A DNA stretch of 64,000 nucleotides from contig NZ_JAHCKK010000010.1 in the NCBI RefSeq assembly GCF_026125825.1, positions 1 through 64,000 on the forward strand, in the 5' to 3' direction. A program made the position numbers and the translations under genes. This stretch comes from Hydrogenophaga sp. GTDB taxonomy: Bacteria; Pseudomonadota; Gammaproteobacteria; Burkholderiales; Burkholderiaceae_C. Each line of letters opens with the position of its first letter. The stretch's first letter is position 1. Of the stretch, positions 17,636-26,319 are shown piece after piece. The notes below the pieces were generated by a model. That model worked only from the letters and a program-made list of their open reading frames with translations. It made no database searches and was not told the origin of the DNA.

Positions 17636-19303
17636 ATGATGAACATTGCCATGCCCTCCGCCCAGGTCGATCACTTCGTGCACGACCGACTGCCCCCACC
17701 CGAGCAGTGGCCGGAACTGCGCTTTGACCGGCCCGAGCTGCAACTGCCCGCGCAGGTCAATGCCGTGCACGCGCTGTTCCAGCGCGCCATCGCGGCCGGA
17801 CACGGCGAGCGCCCGCTGTTCCGCAGCGAGGAGCGCACCCTGACCTACGCGCAGGCGCAGGTCGAGGTGAACCGCATTGCCAACGTGCTCACGGTCGAGC
17901 TGGGCCTGGTGCCGGGCAACCGCGTGCTGCTGCGCGGCGGCAACTCCGTGGCCATGGCGCTGGCCTGGCTGGGCACGGTGCAGGCCGGCCTGATCGCGGT
18001 GGCCACCATGCCGCTGCTGCGCGCGAAGGAGCTGGGCGCCATCCTCACCAAGGCCCAGCCTTCGGTGGCGCTGTGCGACGTGAAGTTGCAGGACGAACTC
18101 AAGGCGGCGCTCGCCGCCGACCCCGACCTGGCGGGCCTGAAGCTGCTGGTGTTCAACACCGGCGAGGCGAGCCCGCCGAACTCGCTCGAAGCCCTGGCGC
18201 GGCGCCAGTGCGAACACGGCACGCCCTGCCCCACCGCCGCCACCGACATCGCGCTGCTGGCCTTCACCTCGGGCACCACCGGCACGCCCAAGGCCGCGGT
18301 GCACACCCACCGCGACGTGCTCGCCGCGTGCGAAACCTGGCCGCGCCATGTGCTGCGCGCCACGCCCGAGGACATCGTCATGGGCTCGCCGCCCCTGGCC
18401 TTCACCTTCGGCCTGGGCGGCCTGCTGGTCTTTCCCATGTGGGCCGGCGCCTCGGTGTACTTCCCCTCAATTCCCTATACCCCCGAGGCCATGGTGCAGC
18501 TGATCGGCCGCGTGGGCGCCACCATCTGCTACACCGCACCCACCTTCTACCGCCAGATGGCGGCGTTCGCCCGCCAGCATGGCATCGGGCGGCTGCGCAT
18601 CAGCGTGAGCGCCGGCGAGGGCCTGCCCGATGCCACGCGCCAGCTGTGGAAGGAAGCCACCGGGCTGGAGATGCTCGACGGCATCGGCGCCACCGAGATG
18701 TTCCACATCTTCATCTCCTCGCCGCCCGAGGCCGTGCGCCGGGGTGCGATCGGGCAGGTCGTGCCGGGTTACGAGGCGCGCGTGGTGGACGACGAAGGCC
18801 GCCCCCTGCCCGTGGGCGAGGTCGGCAGGCTCGCCGTGATCGGCCCCACCGGCTGCAAGTACCTCGACGAGCCGCGCCAGACCCAGTATGTGCGCGACGG
18901 CTGGAACTTCCCCGGCGACGCCTTCCGCCAGGACGCCGATGGCTACTTCTTCTACCAGGCACGCACCGACGACATGATCATCACCGCCGGCTACAACGTG
19001 GCCGGCCCCGAGGTGGAGGCGGCGCTGCTGCAGCACCCGGCCGTGGCCGAGTGCGGCGTGGTTGGCAAGGCCGACGAGGAGCGCGGCCAGATCGTGCTGG
19101 CCTACGTGGTGCTCAAGCCCGGCGAGACGGCCGACGCCGCCCAGGCCAAGGCGCTCCAGGAGCACGTGAAGCAGAACATGGCGCCCTACAAATACCCGCG
19201 CGAGGTGGTCTTCGTGAGCCAGCTCCCGCGCACCGAAACCGGCAAGCTGCAGCGCTTCGCGCTGCGCCAGCAAGCCCAACAACATCAAAGCCAACCGACA
19301 TGA
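17636..19303 (+). CDS. abmG: 2-aminobenzoate-CoA ligase (benzoate-CoA ligase family)
   Basis: A 555-residue adenylate-forming ligase with P-loop FTSGTTGTPK (210-219), LDGIGATEMFHIFIS (typical of benzoate/aminobenzoate-CoA ligases), the RTDDMIITAGYN hinge and the C-terminal lysine motif LPRTETGKLQRF. It should activate 2-aminobenzoate to its CoA thioester for the monooxygenase/reductase encoded at the start of the operon. Two consecutive ATGs (17636 and 17639) follow GGAG at 17624-17627. The substrate is inferred from operon context; a related ring acid is possible. Confidence 0.85.
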   Translation: MMNIAMPSAQVDHFVHDRLPPPEQWPELRFDRPELQLPAQVNAVHALFQRAIAAGHGERPLFRSEERTLTYAQAQVEVNRIANVLTVELGLVPGNRVLLRGGNSVAMALAWLGTVQAGLIAVATMPLLRAKELGAILTKAQPSVALCDVKLQDELKAALAADPDLAGLKLLVFNTGEASPPNSLEALARRQCEHGTPCPTAATDIALLAFTSGTTGTPKAAVHTHRDVLAACETWPRHVLRATPEDIVMGSPPLAFTFGLGGLLVFPMWAGASVYFPSIPYTPEAMVQLIGRVGATICYTAPTFYRQMAAFARQHGIGRLRISVSAGEGLPDATRQLWKEATGLEMLDGIGATEMFHIFISSPPEAVRRGAIGQVVPGYEARVVDDEGRPLPVGEVGRLAVIGPTGCKYLDEPRQTQYVRDGWNFPGDAFRQDADGYFFYQARTDDMIITAGYNVAGPEVEAALLQHPAVAECGVVGKADEERGQIVLAYVVLKPGETADAAQAKALQEHVKQNMAPYKYPREVVFVSQLPRTETGKLQRFALRQQAQQHQSQPT

Positions 19304-19695
19304 TGAAACACCTGCAACCGCCCGGCTGGGCAGCACCCAGGGGCTACGCCAACGGCATCGCCGCGCGCGGCACCCACGTTTACGTGGGCGGCCAGATCGG
19401 CTGGAACGCCGCTCAGGTGTTCGAGAGCGACGACTTCATCGCGCAGACGCGCCAGACCCTGCTCAACGTGCGCGATGTGCTCGCCTGCGCCGAGGCCGGC
19501 CCGCAGCACATGGTGCGCATGACCTGGTATGTGATCGATCGGGTGGAATACAACGCGCGCCTGCGCGAGCTCGGCGAGGTCTACCGCGAAGTGATGGGCC
19601 GCAACTTCCCGGCCATGACCTGCGTGGAGGTGAGCGCGCTGATGGAAGCGCGCGCCAAGGTGGAGATCGAAGTGACCGCCGTGGTGCCGGACTAG
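19300..19695 (+). CDS. RidA/YjgF family protein
   Basis: A 131-residue member of the RidA (YER057c/UK114) family: GIAARGTHVYVGGQIGWN, TLLNVRDVLACAEAG and VEVSALMEARAKVEIEVTAV. RidA proteins hydrolyse reactive enamines/imines. In this operon it could speed release of ammonia from the amino-cyclohexene-type intermediates of the anthraniloyl-CoA pathway (inference). Its first ATG overlaps the ligase stop codon (ATGA at 19300-19303), and a second ATG follows directly. Confidence 0.88.
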   Translation: MMKHLQPPGWAAPRGYANGIAARGTHVYVGGQIGWNAAQVFESDDFIAQTRQTLLNVRDVLACAEAGPQHMVRMTWYVIDRVEYNARLRELGEVYREVMGRNFPAMTCVEVSALMEARAKVEIEVTAVVPD

Positions 19696-19702
19696 GGCCT
19701 TG

Positions 19703-19927
19703 TCACCAGAGCGCGGAATCGCGCATGTCGTCGAGCTTGCGGCGCTGGCGCTGCAGGCGCGCCTGCACGATCACCGCCACCGCCACGCCCAGCATGCCGC
19801 CGAGCAGCACGGTTTCGGCGATGGAGAGCGCGCGCCCGAGCCAGTCCGACGCAAGCCAGGCGATGCCGGTCAGACAGGCGGCCCAGCCGACGGCGGCGGC
19901 AATGATCAAGGGAAGGTGATGGGGCAT
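19703..19927 (-). CDS. Small membrane protein, hypothetical
   Basis: A 74-residue protein with two hydrophobic helices (about residues 5-25 and 36-55) and a basic tail (QARLQRQRRKLDDMRD), so it is probably an inner-membrane protein with a cytoplasmic C-terminus. Not recognised as a named family. It is convergent with the RidA gene (7 bp apart). No clear ribosome-binding site is seen. Confidence 0.55.
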   Translation of the reverse strand: MPHHLPLIIAAAVGWAACLTGIAWLASDWLGRALSIAETVLLGGMLGVAVAVIVQARLQRQRRKLDDMRDSALW

Positions 19928-20019
19928 GGGTGGCTAGGGCGTGGCGTCACGGAGAAGTCATTCTCGCATCCCCACCGCTGTTTGGGCACCCTACACTGGC
20001 GTCCTTTCCCCAAGCCCGA

Positions 20020-20634
20020 ATGCCTTTCATGGACATCCTGACGCTGGCGCTGGCCGTTCTCCTCGGCCTGGCCTTCCTTCATTCCCGAGAACAGAAGAAG
20101 CGCATCGCGCTCCTGAGCCAACACCTGGGCCCCTACCAGATCGAGGCGACGATGGAAAAACTCACCCAGGGCTACCTGCGGGCCTTGGGAGAAACCGATG
20201 CGGCTCGCCGCGATCAGATCTGGCAATGGCTGGTGACGGCCGAATCGAGCATCGTCAGCCAGTTCGACCGCTTCACGCAGGACTTCGCCAAGGTCGAGGC
20301 GAGCGCCACGCGCGTGAGCACGCTGCCCATCGCCCTGCCCGGGGCGCACCGCTGGTGGCCCGGCGCGGGCTTCGACCTGCGCGAGGCCTTGCGCATCCAC
20401 GCCAGGGGCATCGCCGAAGCCGCGGCCAACCATGCGAACCGATCGCCGCGCGACAAGGCCTACACCTTGACGGCCGAGCTCTTCCTGATGCAGCACACCT
20501 GCCACTGGTTCTGCCGCTCGCGCGGCATCGCCTCGGCCCGCCTGTGGCGGCGCCACCAGACCCGCCACGACCAGGTGCTGGCGGCGGTCGACCCGCTGAC
20601 GCGGCGGGCCTATGGGGAACTCACCGGTCTCTGA
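20020..20634 (+). CDS. Hypothetical protein with N-terminal membrane anchor
   Basis: A 204-residue protein with one N-terminal hydrophobic helix (MDILTLALAVLLGLAFLH) and a helical soluble remainder with several Cys and Trp residues (LMQHTCHWFCRSRG). Family not recognised. The start is uncertain: ATG at 20020 (MPFMDIL) or 20029; the frame is open further upstream but without protein-like content. Its stop codon lies in a hairpin shared with the convergent psiF-like gene. Confidence 0.6.
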   Translation: MPFMDILTLALAVLLGLAFLHSREQKKRIALLSQHLGPYQIEATMEKLTQGYLRALGETDAARRDQIWQWLVTAESSIVSQFDRFTQDFAKVEASATRVSTLPIALPGAHRWWPGAGFDLREALRIHARGIAEAAANHANRSPRDKAYTLTAELFLMQHTCHWFCRSRGIASARLWRRHQTRHDQVLAAVDPLTRRAYGELTGL

Positions 20635-20649
20635 CACCCACCGGTGTCA
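20632..20649. terminator. Hairpin between convergent genes
   Basis: A perfect 7-bp stem TGACACC and GGTGTCA with a 4-nt loop includes the stop codon of the upstream gene and lies 5 bp from the stop codon of the convergent gene. There is no T-run, so its strength as a terminator is doubtful. Confidence 0.4.
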
Positions 20650-20653
20650 CGGG

Positions 20654-20902
20654 TCAGCCCACGGCGTCCCGGTTGCACTTCTTGCTGAAGCTGGTCTTCG
20701 CGGCGCCCGAGAGCTTCTTCTCGGCCGCGGCCATGTCGCAGCTGGCCGCCGCATCCTTCGTGCATTTCTTCAGGAACGAGGTCTTGGCCGCGCCGGCGAG
20801 CTTTTTCTCGGCCGCCGCCGCGTTGCAGCTCGGCCCCTCGGCAAACGAAGCCACGGGCATCAGGGCGGCAACGGCGAACGAACACAGGACAACGAGGCGC
20901 AT
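20654..20902 (-). CDS. PsiF-like secreted protein with two PsiF repeats
   Basis: An 82-residue protein with a Sec signal peptide (MRLVVLCSFAVAALMPVASFA) and two tandem copies of a PsiF repeat: first copy CNAAAAEKKLAGAAKTSF, second copy CDMAAAEKKLSGAAKTSF, each followed by KKC. The E. coli namesake is phosphate-starvation inducible, of unknown function; the conserved cysteines suggest disulphides or metal binding. GGAG at 6 nt favours the ATG at 20902 over the one two codons upstream. It has its own good promoter with a palindrome next to the -35 box. Confidence 0.82.
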   Translation of the reverse strand: MRLVVLCSFAVAALMPVASFAEGPSCNAAAAEKKLAGAAKTSFLKKCTKDAAASCDMAAAEKKLSGAAKTSFSKKCNRDAVG

Positions 20903-20930
20903 GGACATCTCCAGGAGGGACGAAAGCCCC

Positions 20931-20980
20931 ATTGAAGGCGCTGGCCGCCTGGCTGTCAAGAATACCCCCCTGGGGTATTC
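20931..20980 (-). promoter_or_regulatory. Promoter of psiF-like gene with CsoR-like palindrome
   Basis: On the minus strand, -35 TTGACA (20954-20959) and -10 TTCAAT (20931-20936) are 17 bp apart. A perfect 9-bp inverted repeat GAATACCCC-N3-GGGGTATTC (20960-20980) abuts the -35. The C-tract/G-tract palindrome resembles operators of the CsoR/RcnR/CstR repressor family (from memory). It could instead be a hairpin ending the fmdB transcript, but the T-run is only two bases. Confidence 0.6.
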
Positions 20981-21010
20981 AACCTGACGGCGCCTGGCTG
21001 CGCGGCCCGG

Positions 21011-21352
21011 TCAGTGGCTGATCATCCAGGGCCGCTTGCCCGGAAAGGCCTTGGCGCCGTTGGGCGCCGTCACCGTGGCCTTGCTGCGCCCTGAGCCGCA
21101 GCAGCCGCAGCCCGCCGGGTGCTTGAGCCGCTGGTAGTCGCGCGACATCCTGGGCTCGTGGCGCGCGCGCTCGTTGATGCCCATGGCGGTGCGCGTGCCG
21201 CCGTCCATGAGCGCCAAGCGCGGCGCACTCACCCACACGCGCGGCGAGGCGATGCCGCAGTCGGGGCAGCAGGCCGGCTCGTCGCGTTCGCTCACGGAGC
21301 GCAACGCCTCGAAGCCACCGCAGGACGGACAGTCGTAGTCGTAGGTCGGCAT
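21011..21352 (-). CDS. fmdB: FmdB-type zinc-ribbon protein
   Basis: A 113-residue protein with the FmdB zinc ribbon at the N-terminus: MPTYDYDCPSCG (C8, C11) paired with CCPDCG (C29, C32). A second Cys cluster (CGCCGSG) lies about 30 residues from the C-terminus. FmdB was described as a regulator of formamidase expression in Methylophilus methylotrophus. It ends the urt-fmdA run, 4 bp after the formamidase stop. Confidence 0.88.
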   Translation of the reverse strand: MPTYDYDCPSCGGFEALRSVSERDEPACCPDCGIASPRVWVSAPRLALMDGGTRTAMGINERARHEPRMSRDYQRLKHPAGCGCCGSGRSKATVTAPNGAKAFPGKRPWMISH

Positions 21353-21356
21353 GGCG

Positions 21357-22583
21357 TCACAGGTCCGGTGAGAGCGGCATCACCACCGAGCCGTCGAGGT
21401 GCTTGATCGGGCCGCTCGCGTTGGGGTTGATGTCGAAGTCGAAGATCTGCGTCGGCAACCACAGGGTGGCGCAGGCGTTGGGCACGTCCACCACGCCGCT
21501 GATGTGGCCCTGCACCGGCGCCGTGCCCAGGATGGAGTAGGCCTGCGCGCCCGAATACCCGAACTTCTTGAGGTACTCGATCGCGTTGAGGCAGGCCTGG
21601 CGGTAGGCCACGTTCACATCGAGGTAGTACTGCTTGCCGCTCTCGTCCACGCTGATGCCCTCAAAGATCACGTAGTCGTTGTAGGTGGGCGTGATCGGGC
21701 TGGGCTTGAAGATCGGGTTCTTGATGCCGTACTTGGCCATGCCGTCCTTGATGATGGACACCTTCATGTGCACCCAGCCGGCCATCTCGATGGCGCCGCA
21801 GAAGGTGATCTCGCCGTCGCCCTGGCTGAAGTGCAGGTCGCCCACCGAGAGGCCTGCGCCGTCCACGTAGACCGGGAAGAAGACCTTGGAGCCGCGCGAG
21901 AGGTCCTTGATGTCGCAGTTGCCACCGTGTTCGCGCGGCGGCACGGTGCGCGCGCCGGTGGCCGCGGCCTTGGCCTTGGCCTCGCCCGTGAGCTTGCCCA
22001 TGTGGGCGGTGCCGGCAAACGGCGGGTTGGCCAGGCCGCTGGTGGCGGGGTCGGAATCGATCAGCGCCTGCTCGCGCGTGTTCCAGGTCGCCAGCATCTG
22101 GGGGTCGGGCAGGCAGCCGATCAGGCCGGGGTGGATCAGGCCGGCGTACTTCACCCCCGGCACATGGCGCGAGGTGGTGAACATGCCGTGAAAGTCCCAG
22201 ATGGACTTCTGCGCCTGCGGGAAGTGCTCGGTGAGAAAGCCACCGCCGTTCTTCTTGCTGAAGAAGCCGTTGAAGCCCCACAGGCTGTCGTCCTTGGCGC
22301 CGATGTCGAGCAGCTCGACCACCAGCAGGTCGCCGGGCTTGGCCCCTTTTACCCCCACCGGGCCGCTGAGGTAGTGCACGGTGGTGAGGTCGATGTCGCG
22401 CACGTCGTCGGCGCTGTCGTTGTTCTGGATGAAGCCGCCGGTCCAGTCGTAGGTTTCCAGCACGAAGTCATCGCCCGGGTTGACCCAGCAGGCCATGGGG
22501 ATGTCCGGGTGCCAGCGGTTGTGCACCATCTCGTTGCTGGGGGCGGGGGCGTTCAGGTCGACTTTGATGAGGGTCTCGGGCAT
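21357..22583 (-). CDS. fmdA: Formamidase (acetamidase/formamidase family)
   Basis: A 408-residue cytoplasmic amidase of the FmdA/AmdA family: LIKVDLNAPAPSNEMVHNRWHPDIPM opening block (split here at residues 4-29), LSGPVGVKGAKPGDLLVVELLD, and HPGLIGCLPDP are typical. It should hydrolyse formamide and perhaps other short amides to the acid and ammonia. The neighbouring urea/amide importer would supply substrate and the ammonia feeds nitrogen assimilation. It lies 45 bp downstream of urtE on the same strand. Confidence 0.92.
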   Translation of the reverse strand: MPETLIKVDLNAPAPSNEMVHNRWHPDIPMACWVNPGDDFVLETYDWTGGFIQNNDSADDVRDIDLTTVHYLSGPVGVKGAKPGDLLVVELLDIGAKDDSLWGFNGFFSKKNGGGFLTEHFPQAQKSIWDFHGMFTTSRHVPGVKYAGLIHPGLIGCLPDPQMLATWNTREQALIDSDPATSGLANPPFAGTAHMGKLTGEAKAKAAATGARTVPPREHGGNCDIKDLSRGSKVFFPVYVDGAGLSVGDLHFSQGDGEITFCGAIEMAGWVHMKVSIIKDGMAKYGIKNPIFKPSPITPTYNDYVIFEGISVDESGKQYYLDVNVAYRQACLNAIEYLKKFGYSGAQAYSILGTAPVQGHISGVVDVPNACATLWLPTQIFDFDINPNASGPIKHLDGSVVMPLSPDL

Positions 22584-22628
22584 GGCTTGTGCTCCTTGGG
22601 GTGGACGGAAGAGAGAGAGAGGGTGAGA

Positions 22629-23318
22629 TCAGACGGAGAGGTAGGACTTGATGCGCTGCTGGTCCGTGTCGGCGCGCTCGGTCTCGTGCACCAGGCGGCC
22701 GCCCTCGATGACGAACAGGCGGTCGGCCACGTCCATGGCGAACGAGAGCACCTGCTCGGAGACCACGATGGTGATCTTGCGCATCTTGCGGATCTCGTTG
22801 AGCGCCTTGGCGATGTCCTTGATGATGGACGGCTGGATGCCTTCGGTGGGTTCGTCGAGCAGCAGCACCTTGGGGTCGGTGACGAGCGCGCGCGCGATCG
22901 CCAGCTGCTGTTGCTGGCCGCCCGAGAGGTTGCCGCCCTTGCGCCGGCGCATGTCCCACAGCACCGGGAACAGCGCGTAGATTTCTTCCGGGATGGTCTT
23001 GTCCTTCGCGTTCTCCAGGCCGGTCTGGATGTTCTCTTCCACCGTGAGCGTGGGGAAGATCATGCGGCCCTGCGGCACATAGGCAATGCCTTTGGCCACG
23101 CGCTGGAAGCTCTCCAGTTGCGAGACTTCCTGGCCGGCCACCGAGATGTGGCCGCTCTTGATCGGCAACACGCCGATCAGGCTTTTGAACAGCGTGGTCT
23201 TGCCCATGCCATTGCGGCCCATGATGGCCACGGTTTCATTCTCACGGCCCTCGAACGAGATGCCGTGCAGCGCCTGGCTCTGGCCATAGGCGACGACGAG
23301 GTCCTTGACTTTCAGCAT
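22629..23318 (-). CDS. urtE: Urea/short-chain amide ABC transporter ATP-binding protein UrtE
   Basis: A 229-residue ABC ATPase starting MLKVKDLVVAYGQSQALHGISF. Walker A is GRNGMGKTT, the signature LSGGQQQQLAIARAL and Walker B VLLLDEPTEGIQPS, the last two being characteristic of UrtE. It works with UrtD to power the UrtBC channel. The start is ATG 23316-23318, chosen from the conserved N-terminus. It lies 10 bp after urtD. Confidence 0.93.
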   Translation of the reverse strand: MLKVKDLVVAYGQSQALHGISFEGRENETVAIMGRNGMGKTTLFKSLIGVLPIKSGHISVAGQEVSQLESFQRVAKGIAYVPQGRMIFPTLTVEENIQTGLENAKDKTIPEEIYALFPVLWDMRRRKGGNLSGGQQQQLAIARALVTDPKVLLLDEPTEGIQPSIIKDIAKALNEIRKMRKITIVVSEQVLSFAMDVADRLFVIEGGRLVHETERADTDQQRIKSYLSV

Positions 23319-23328
23319 GGCGGTTCCT

Positions 23329-24072
23329 TCAGTGGCCCAGGTACACATCGATCACCTTGGGGTCGGCCTGCACCTGGTCCATGGGCCCTTCGGCCAGGAT
23401 CTTTCCCTGGTGCATGACGGTGACCTTGTGAGCGATCTTCTTGACGAAGTCCATGTCGTGCTCGATCACGATCACGGCGCGGTTCTGGCAGATGCGCTGC
23501 AGCAGTTCGGCGGTCAGGTCGCGCTCGCGCGCGCTCATGCCGGCGATGGGTTCGTCCAGCATCAGCAGCTCGGGCTCCTGCATCAGCAGCATGCCGATCT
23601 CCAGCCACTGCTTCTGCCCGTGCGAGAGCAGGCCGGCCTCGGTCTCGAGCTTGTCGCCCAGGCCGATGTCCTCGGCCACCGCCTTCACGCGGGCCTGGAT
23701 CTCCTCAGTGGCGGTGAAGGCCAGCGCGCCCCACACGGAGCGGCCCGAGGGAAACGACACCTCCAGGTTCTGGAACACCGAGAGGTTCTCGTAGATCGAG
23801 GGCGTCTGGAACTTGCGGCCGATCCCCAGGCGCACGCGCTTGTGCTCGGCCACCTGGATGATTTCGTGGTTCTTGAACTTGATGCTGCCCGCGCTGGCCT
23901 TGGTCTTGCCACAGATCAGGTCCAGCAGCGTGGTCTTGCCCGCGCCGTTGGGGCCGATGATCACGCGCAGCTCGTTCTTGTCGACGTAGAGCGTGAGCTT
24001 GTCGATGGCCTTGAAGCCGTCGAAGGAGACCGTCAGGTCTTCCACGGAGAGGGCGAAGTCGGTGTTGCTCAT
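23329..24072 (-). CDS. urtD: Urea/short-chain amide ABC transporter ATP-binding protein UrtD
   Basis: A 247-residue ABC ATPase with GPNGAGKTTLLDLICGKTKAS (Walker A and the UrtD-type KTKAS extension), signature LLSHGQKQWLEIGM, and Walker B LLMLDEPIAGM. The LSHGQKQWLEI signature is diagnostic of UrtD. It forms a heterodimer with UrtE. It lies 18 bp after urtC. Confidence 0.93.
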   Translation of the reverse strand: MSNTDFALSVEDLTVSFDGFKAIDKLTLYVDKNELRVIIGPNGAGKTTLLDLICGKTKASAGSIKFKNHEIIQVAEHKRVRLGIGRKFQTPSIYENLSVFQNLEVSFPSGRSVWGALAFTATEEIQARVKAVAEDIGLGDKLETEAGLLSHGQKQWLEIGMLLMQEPELLMLDEPIAGMSARERDLTAELLQRICQNRAVIVIEHDMDFVKKIAHKVTVMHQGKILAEGPMDQVQADPKVIDVYLGH

Positions 24073-24090
24073 GGTGCGGGCTCCTTGCGT

Positions 24091-25299
24091 TCACACACCC
24101 TGGCTGCGCGTGCCTTCGGGCAGCGGCGCATCCACGGCGGCTGGGGGGGTCTTGGCCATGGGCGCGTGCGGCGGCGGCGAAGGCGGCTGGGGCCGTGCGG
24201 CCGCGGCCTCGCGCAGCGCGGCCTGGCGCGACTTCCACCAGGGCACGATCCTGCTTTCCCACAGGCCGGCCAGGCCCATGGGGAAGGCCATGGTCACGCC
24301 GATGAAGAGGCCGGCCATGAGGAACAGCCAGAGGTCGGGAAAACTCTCGGAGAAGTAGGTCTTGCCGGCATTGACGATCAGCGCGCCGTACACCGCGCCC
24401 ACCAGGCTCATGCGCCCGCCCACGGCGGCGTAGATCACCATTTCGATCGAAGGCACGATGCCCACGAAGCTGGGCGACATGAAGCCCACCTGCAGCGTGA
24501 ACAGGGCGCCGCCGATGCCGGAGAGCGCGGCCGCCAGGCAGAACACGAAAATGCGGAAGTCGGCCACGTCGTAGCCCGAGAAGCGCACGCGGTCTTCCTT
24601 GTCGCGCATGGCCAGCAGCAGGGTGCCGAGCTTGCTGGTCTGGATCCAGCGGCAGACCACGATGGAGATCACCAGCATGCCCACGCAGACGTAGTACAGG
24701 ATGAGCTTGGCGCTGTCGGTGCGGGTGTCCCAGCCCAGCAGGGTCTTGAGGTCGGTCATGCCGTTGACGCCGCCGGTGTAGCCCTGCTGGCCGATGATGA
24801 GCACGGTCAGGATCAGCGCCACGGCCTGCGTGATGATGGCGAAGTACACGCCGCCCACGCGCCGCTTGAACATGGCGAAGCTGATGATCCAGGCCAGCAG
24901 CGTGGGCACCACGATGACGGCGGCCAGCGCGAACGGAAAGCTCTTGAACGGCAGCCAGAACGAGGGCAGCTCGGTGAGCTGGTTCCAGTCCATGAAGTCC
25001 GGGATGCCGGGCGTGGACTGGATCTTGGTGGCCTCGGGGTCGGAGGCTTCCAGCTTGAGGAACATCGCCATGGCGTAGCCGCCCAGGCCGAAGAACACGC
25101 CCTGCCCCAGGCTGAGCACGCCGCCGTAGCCCCAGAGCATCACCAGGCCGATGGCCACGAAGGCGTAGGTCAGGTACTTGCCGACCAGGTTGAGGCGGAA
25201 GATGTCGAGGCTGAGCGGCAGCACCACCGCGAGCAGCACGGTGAGCAGGACCAGGCTGGCGAGCTGGTAGCGGGCGATCCAGGCTTTCAGGGCGTTCAT
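24091..25299 (-). CDS. urtC: Urea/short-chain amide ABC transporter permease UrtC
   Basis: A 402-residue LivM-type permease with about ten hydrophobic segments, the motif GYGGVLSLGQGVFFGLGGYAM, and the coupling loop GGRMSLVGAVYGALIVN. It ends with a proline/alanine-rich hydrophilic tail of about 40 residues. Its start is the ATG at 25297-25299, 23 bp after the urtB stop. It forms the channel with UrtB. Confidence 0.93.
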   Translation of the reverse strand: MNALKAWIARYQLASLVLLTVLLAVVLPLSLDIFRLNLVGKYLTYAFVAIGLVMLWGYGGVLSLGQGVFFGLGGYAMAMFLKLEASDPEATKIQSTPGIPDFMDWNQLTELPSFWLPFKSFPFALAAVIVVPTLLAWIISFAMFKRRVGGVYFAIITQAVALILTVLIIGQQGYTGGVNGMTDLKTLLGWDTRTDSAKLILYYVCVGMLVISIVVCRWIQTSKLGTLLLAMRDKEDRVRFSGYDVADFRIFVFCLAAALSGIGGALFTLQVGFMSPSFVGIVPSIEMVIYAAVGGRMSLVGAVYGALIVNAGKTYFSESFPDLWLFLMAGLFIGVTMAFPMGLAGLWESRIVPWWKSRQAALREAAAARPQPPSPPPHAPMAKTPPAAVDAPLPEGTRSQGV

Positions 25300-25322
25300 G
25301 ACGGACTCCGGGAGACAAAAAA

Positions 25323-26243
25323 TCAGCGGCGGACTTTGCTGGCGAACAACCCTTGCGGCCGCAGCATCAGGATCACGACGATCAGCGACAGCGTGAGCAT
25401 CTTGGCCATGGAGCCGGCCATGAAGAACTCGGTGATCGACTGCGTCTGGGCGATGCCGAAGGCCGAGACCACGGTGCCCAGCAGGCTGGCCGCGCCGCCG
25501 AAGGTGACGACCAGGAAGGCGTCGACGATGTAGAGCGAGCCCGAGGTCGGGCCGGTGGAACCGATGGTGGTGAAGGCCGCGCCGGCCACCCCGGCGATGC
25601 CGCAACCAATGGCGAAAGTCAGGCGGTCGGTCTTGCGGGTGTCGATGCCGATGGCGTTGGCCATCACGCGGTTGCTCACCGTGGCGCGCACCCGCAGGCC
25701 CCAGCGGCTCTTGTGCAGCGCGACCAGCACGCCGCATGTCACCACCGCCGTGAGCGCGAGCACGAACATGCCGTTGATCGGAATGTCCAGGCCCTCGGCT
25801 GGCGCCCAGGAGCCCAGCAACCAGTCGGGCAGCGTGGGGCTGACTTCCTTGGGGCCGATGAAGGTGCGGAAACACTGCTGCAGCGCCAGGCTGATGCCCC
25901 AGGTGGCCAGCAGCGTGTCCAGGGGCCGCTTGTACAAGTGGCGGATCAGCGCCCACTCGATGAACCAGCCGGCCGCGAACGCGAACACGAAGGCCGCGAC
26001 GATGGCAAACGGGAAATAGGCCGCCACGGCGCCCGGGCTGATGGCGTTGGCCAGCGTGGAGCCCAGGAAGATGGTGTAGGCGCCGATGGTCATGAACTCG
26101 CCATGGGCCATGTTGATCACGCCCATCTGCCCAAAGATGATGGCCAGGCCCAGCCCCATGAGCAGCAGCACCGCGAACAGGCTCAGGCCGGCGAAACCCT
26201 GCATCAGGCCGATGTTGAGCAGGTCGTTGAAACTCATGTCCAT
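25323..26243 (-). CDS. urtB: Urea/short-chain amide ABC transporter permease UrtB
   Basis: A 306-residue LivH-type permease with MGQ/GVINMAHGEFMTIGAYT-type N-terminal motif (GQMGVINMAHGEFMT) and FGGAASLLGTVVSAFG coupling loop, both normal for UrtB. GGAGAG lies about 7 nt before the first ATG (26241-26243); a second ATG two codons later is possible. A hairpin at 26320-26344 separates it from urtA. Confidence 0.93.
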   Translation of the reverse strand: MDMSFNDLLNIGLMQGFAGLSLFAVLLLMGLGLAIIFGQMGVINMAHGEFMTIGAYTIFLGSTLANAISPGAVAAYFPFAIVAAFVFAFAAGWFIEWALIRHLYKRPLDTLLATWGISLALQQCFRTFIGPKEVSPTLPDWLLGSWAPAEGLDIPINGMFVLALTAVVTCGVLVALHKSRWGLRVRATVSNRVMANAIGIDTRKTDRLTFAIGCGIAGVAGAAFTTIGSTGPTSGSLYIVDAFLVVTFGGAASLLGTVVSAFGIAQTQSITEFFMAGSMAKMLTLSLIVVILMLRPQGLFASKVRR

Positions 26244-26319
26244 GAGGACTCTCCAGGCAAAGAAAAGGCAACGAGAGCAGACCTCTCGATCCAGAACGCC
26301 GCGGGTCCGGCTGCGCCGG

